Positions 61,654-64,000 of a stretch of DNA of 64,000 nt are shown piece after piece. The translations under genes were made by a program, and so were the position numbers. The notes beneath the pieces are model-generated. The model worked only from the letters and a program-made list of their open reading frames with translations. It was not told where the DNA came from and searched no databases. The first letter of the stretch is position 1. Every line of letters starts with the position of its first letter. Source of the DNA: Pseudomaricurvus sp033283175 (lineage in GTDB: Bacteria > Pseudomonadota > Gammaproteobacteria > Pseudomonadales > Cellvibrionaceae); contig JAWMQM010000002.1 of assembly GCA_033283175.1 (NCBI GenBank), positions 310,001 to 374,000 on the forward strand, given 5' to 3'.

Positions 61654-61698
61654 GCCAGCCGCCGGCTGCCCGCGCTTGGCGGGCAGCCGGCGGCTGGC
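61654..61698 (-). terminator. 20-bp perfect hairpin downstream of nifF
   Basis: Arms 61654-61673 and 61679-61698 are perfect 20-nt complements, about 80 % GC, with a GCTTG loop. It begins 16 bp past the nifF stop on the minus strand. No T-run. The remainder of 61427-61653 shows no gene. Confidence 0.65.
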
Positions 61699-61713
61699 AT
61701 CAGGAGTGGGGGC

Positions 61714-62256
61714 TCAGAGGGGCAGGCCGAAATCCGGGGCGATTTGGCCGAGCCACTTGGCGAGGCGCTCTTCGGTGAGGCCGGCCTGATTGTCCAGGTC
61801 CAGGGCCAGACCGACAAACTTGCCGTCTACGACTGCTTCGGAGTGTTCAAATTCGTAGCCGTCAGTTGGCCAGGCGCCCACAACCTTGGCGCCCCGCTCG
61901 GAAACGAATTCGTGGATCTCCATCATCGCGTCCACAAACTCATCAGCGTAGCCCACCTGATCACCCAGCCCGTAGATGGCGACGGTTTTGCCGGTAAAGT
62001 CGACGCTGTCGATACCCGGCAGGAACTCTTCCCAGCTCTCGCTTTCGCAATCGGCGGAGAGGCCGGGCAGCAGGCCTTCACCCAGAGTTGGGGTGCCCAG
62101 GATAAGGAAGTCAAAGGCGCTGAGCTCTTCGGCGGTGGCCTTGTTGACGTTTACAGGCTTGGCCATGATCTCGTCGTCAAACATCTTCTTGATCATTTTG
62201 GCCACTTTGCGTGTTTTGCCGGTGTCAGTACCGAAAAATAGTCCGATCTTCGCCAT
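61714..62256 (-). CDS. nifF: Nitrogenase flavodoxin NifF
   Basis: 180 residues. FMN phosphate loop FFGTDTGKTRKVAK, then LILGTPTLGEG and WPTDGYEFEHSEAV with the long-chain flavodoxin insert. It gives electrons to NifH. Same length as Azotobacter NifF (180). Convergent with clpX; own sigma-54 promoter. Confidence 0.97.
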   Translation of the reverse strand: MAKIGLFFGTDTGKTRKVAKMIKKMFDDEIMAKPVNVNKATAEELSAFDFLILGTPTLGEGLLPGLSADCESESWEEFLPGIDSVDFTGKTVAIYGLGDQVGYADEFVDAMMEIHEFVSERGAKVVGAWPTDGYEFEHSEAVVDGKFVGLALDLDNQAGLTEERLAKWLGQIAPDFGLPL

Positions 62257-62361
62257 GGTCTGTCCTCTTTACATTCCTGTCGCTGGTCACATCAATTCAA
62301 CGTTCAGCCTGCGAACAGGCCAGACGCGTTACACCATAATCCTGGTGCCTGAAGGGAGAAT

Positions 62362-62377
62362 TGCACGTCGTGTGCCA
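62362..62377 (-). promoter_or_regulatory. Sigma-54 promoter of nifF
   Basis: On the minus strand: TGGCAC-ACGAC-GTGCA, exact GG-N10-GC spacing, 106 bp before the nifF ATG. Confidence 0.8.
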
Positions 62378-62460
62378 TTGGTTGGTGGTTAGATTTTCTC
62401 TTTTAACTAATTGATATATATAGGGAAATAATTCATGAAAAAGAGGGGTGGAGGCTTGCT

Positions 62461-62476
62461 TGTTGTGAAGCTGACA
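62461..62476. promoter_or_regulatory. NifA upstream activator site for nifF
   Basis: TGT-TGTGAAGCTG-ACA, exact match, 84 bp upstream of the nifF -24 element. Confidence 0.7.
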
Positions 62477-62566
62477 GGCTTCGTTCCGCGTTTTTGGGCC
62501 TATTGTTGCAAACTCGACAGCCAAATCGTGGCGGCCGGTTAGTGGTCAGGCCATTACCGAAGGCTG

Positions 62567-62582
62567 TGTGTCAAAACCGACA
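62567..62582. promoter_or_regulatory. Second NifA-type site upstream of nifF
   Basis: TGT-GTCAAAACCG-ACA, exact match, 190 bp from the nifF promoter. It could serve nifF or an unseen rightward promoter. Confidence 0.45.
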
Positions 62583-62970
62583 AAAGCGCGTGAATTTATT
62601 TTTGTTCGTCAGCGGGGAATGATGGCGAGGCAGGGGAGACTGCCGGGCTTGCAGCGCGGCGGCAAAACAATTGAGGGCTGGAGGTACCCCCTCCTGAAAT
62701 GGTTTATTTAAGGTATATATTTATTCCAAATTGATATCGGGAGCCTTCATTTTTCTGTCATGAACTTTGCTTAACTTACTCTTGAGGGTCAAAACCCGTT
62801 CGTACGCCAGCTACAGCTGCCGGCCACCAGGTCCGCAAGCCGCAGGCGCAGCGATAGGGGGCCCGGGGTGACTGGCCAACCGCAGTAGTCGGGGAAAGGA
62901 ACTCCCTGCAGTTTGTCCGGTCAAATGAGCTGTCCTAAGTGGTGCAACCGATATTTATAGGGTAATTATC
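62583..62970. other. Intergenic region right of nifF
   Basis: 388 bp with an A/T-rich patch near 62700-62735. No sigma-54 promoter with correct spacing and no supported gene. Confidence 0.4.
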
Positions 62971-63057
62971 ATGCAAGACTATCTGGAAGAGTTGCTGGAC
63001 GACGCATACGAAGAGTATGAAGACGACGCTTGGTCTGATGACTATTGCGAAGTTTGA
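62971..63057 (+). CDS. Tiny highly acidic peptide, unknown
   Basis: 28 residues: MQDYLEELLDDAYEEYEDDA then WSDDYCEV, with about half Asp/Glu, three to four Tyr, one Trp and one Cys. AGGG lies 8 nt before the ATG, and the ORF is flanked by stops. Whether it is translated is unproven. It could be a leader, a metal-binding peptide or a precursor for modification. No homologue recognised. Confidence 0.35.
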   Translation: MQDYLEELLDDAYEEYEDDAWSDDYCEV

Positions 63058-63453
63058 CGTTTCGGCTTAACCCAAACCTGCGGGGAGACAATCTGCGTGC
63101 AACGAGCACTGCAGGTCACTCCCTGCCATATATCCCCCCCTTTGAATCCCGTTTCTCGACTGCCTTTAGTGCTCGAAATTGGTGCGGCCAGAGGTTCCTG
63201 TATCAAACTGGTGCGCCTGCGCCAGCCAAATAGCCTGTCAATCTCTCGACCTTGCCGCGGTTACCGTTTCCGGCTGCTATTCTTTTGCCGACGGCATCAC
63301 AGATAGAATGTCGCCCGCGACGGATAATGCGAGAGAAAGCAGACGTCCGCCCAATACACTCTTACGTCATCGGGCAGGGGGCATGAAGCCGGCAAAACCC
63401 GCTTACCGAGCCCATCATCATCGTCAGGTTCAGAGACTTCAGAGCAACAGATT
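63058..63453. other. Intergenic region, no supported gene
   Basis: 396 bp. Open frames here overlap each other and lack ribosome sites or recognisable protein features. Confidence 0.4.
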
Positions 63454-64000
63454 ATGCGGGTACTTACTGAAAACGCCGAGGCGATTTACCTGTTTGACGA
63501 CGACAGTTCACCCCGGGAAATGCTGTATCAGGAGTTCGAAGCCGTACTGGACGGGTTTGTTCCCATGCCTGAGTACGCCGGGCGCAGCATTCGAGCCGTT
63601 TACGTGAAAATTGGCCCGGGCCCGGCGGCAAGGGCTGCCGTTTTTTTCCTGATCGATTTCGACCAGCATGGCCAGGCTGACAGGCGCTGGAACCTGCCCA
63701 TCGGGCAGCTGGCGGCCATATCACCGGAAGGCCCTGACATGGGAGGCGGGCCGATTCGACTGGCCTGCCGCAGTCAGTGCGCTATTGCCTGGCACAAACA
63801 GCAGCTCTGGGATCCTCGCATGGATGCCCAGTGCAACCACCTGGCGCTGATCAAAAAAGCGGTGCAGCGCAATCGACTCGGTCTCAGCTTCGAAGGCGCC
63901 CCCGACGTGCCAACCTTACAAGCTGAATCCCCCGCAAAACACAACCAAACACAGGCTGCCGCCCAGGAATCACCCCGTGAGCAGGCCTTGCGCCTGAAGC
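63454..64000 (+). CDS. Unknown protein, truncated by the window end
   Basis: At least 182 codons, open to the right edge. It starts MRVLTENAEAIYLFDDDSSP and reads on as an alpha/beta domain: VDFDQHG-like LIDFDQHGQADRRWNLPIGQ, then LACRSQCAIAWHKQQLWDPR. From about residue 145 a Gln/Ala/Pro/Ser-rich linker begins. No family recognised. The codon pattern and lack of stops support a real gene. Confidence 0.6.
   Translation, partial: MRVLTENAEAIYLFDDDSSPREMLYQEFEAVLDGFVPMPEYAGRSIRAVYVKIGPGPAARAAVFFLIDFDQHGQADRRWNLPIGQLAAISPEGPDMGGGPIRLACRSQCAIAWHKQQLWDPRMDAQCNHLALIKKAVQRNRLGLSFEGAPDVPTLQAESPAKHNQTQAAAQESPREQALRLK

Noticed and set aside
62435..62542. 35-codon frame upstream of nifF
   Set aside because: Overlaps the NifA activator site and shows no conserved feature.

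Overview
The window is a 64 kb stretch of a gammaproteobacterial chromosome of roughly 55-60 % GC, dominated by a nitrogen fixation (nif) region of about 40 kb (21.3-62.6 kb). The order nifHDK-T-Y, nifENX, nifUSV-cysE-nifWZM-clpX and nifF, together with the LRV protein and a Shethna-type [2Fe-2S] ferredoxin, matches the Azotobacter/Pseudomonas stutzeri/Teredinibacter type of molybdenum nitrogenase cluster. The housekeeping flank (miaE, lpxH, ppiB, glnS, cysS, hemB, yejK) is also typical of Gammaproteobacteria. A marine, Cellvibrionales-like diazotroph is my best guess, but genus cannot be fixed from the sequence alone. nifA, nifL, nifB and nifQ are not in the window and must lie elsewhere.

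Layout. 0-9 kb: housekeeping genes. 9.2-15.2 kb: a three-gene SMC/condensin operon of the MksFEB / Wadjet JetABC type without a JetD nuclease gene. 15.2-21.2 kb: a voltage-gated cation channel with an acidic selectivity filter, Nudix, MscS, YejK and envelope genes. 21.3-28.4 kb: a SIR2-like gene divergent from nifHDKTY. 28.4-34.9 kb: nif accessory genes (4Fe4S-LRV, ankyrin, NifX-like, a small CxxC protein, hemerythrin, Bfd, LRR protein) mixed with an MDR oxidoreductase and DUF2164. 35.1-43.0 kb: modE, two envelope proteins, a decayed PAP2 gene, a GNAT gene and a porin-modABC operon for molybdate. 43.4-51.4 kb: nifENX and associated genes, cardiolipin synthase, two ferredoxins and a DUF364 gene. 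52-62.3 kb: lipoprotein, iscA-nif, nifUSV, cysE, a helical protein, nifWZM, clpX and a convergent nifF. The right end is intergenic DNA, a tiny acidic peptide ORF and a truncated unknown gene.

Control can be read directly. Sigma-54 -24/-12 promoters preceded by NifA-type TGT-N10-ACA sites occur before nifH, nifE, fdxB, iscA-nifU, nifF and, less expectedly, bfd. The SIR2-like gene has a sigma-54 promoter with a near-match activator site. A ModE-type operator lies upstream of the porin-modABC operon, which suggests that the porin serves molybdate entry. The genes form one programme: molybdate uptake (porin, ModABC, ModE), Fe-S and FeMo-co assembly (IscA, NifU, NifS, NifV, NifE, NifN, NifX, NifY), electron supply (NifF, FdxB, [2Fe-2S] ferredoxin), nitrogenase maturation (NifW, NifZ, NifM, ClpX) and probable oxygen/iron handling (hemerythrin, Bfd).

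The strongest oddities are a nested inverted-repeat element inserted between nifH and nifD, the ModE-linked porin, a SIR2-like protein apparently lacking its catalytic His in the nif regulon, a NifA-controlled Bfd, and a channel whose filter resembles engineered calcium-selective NavAb variants.
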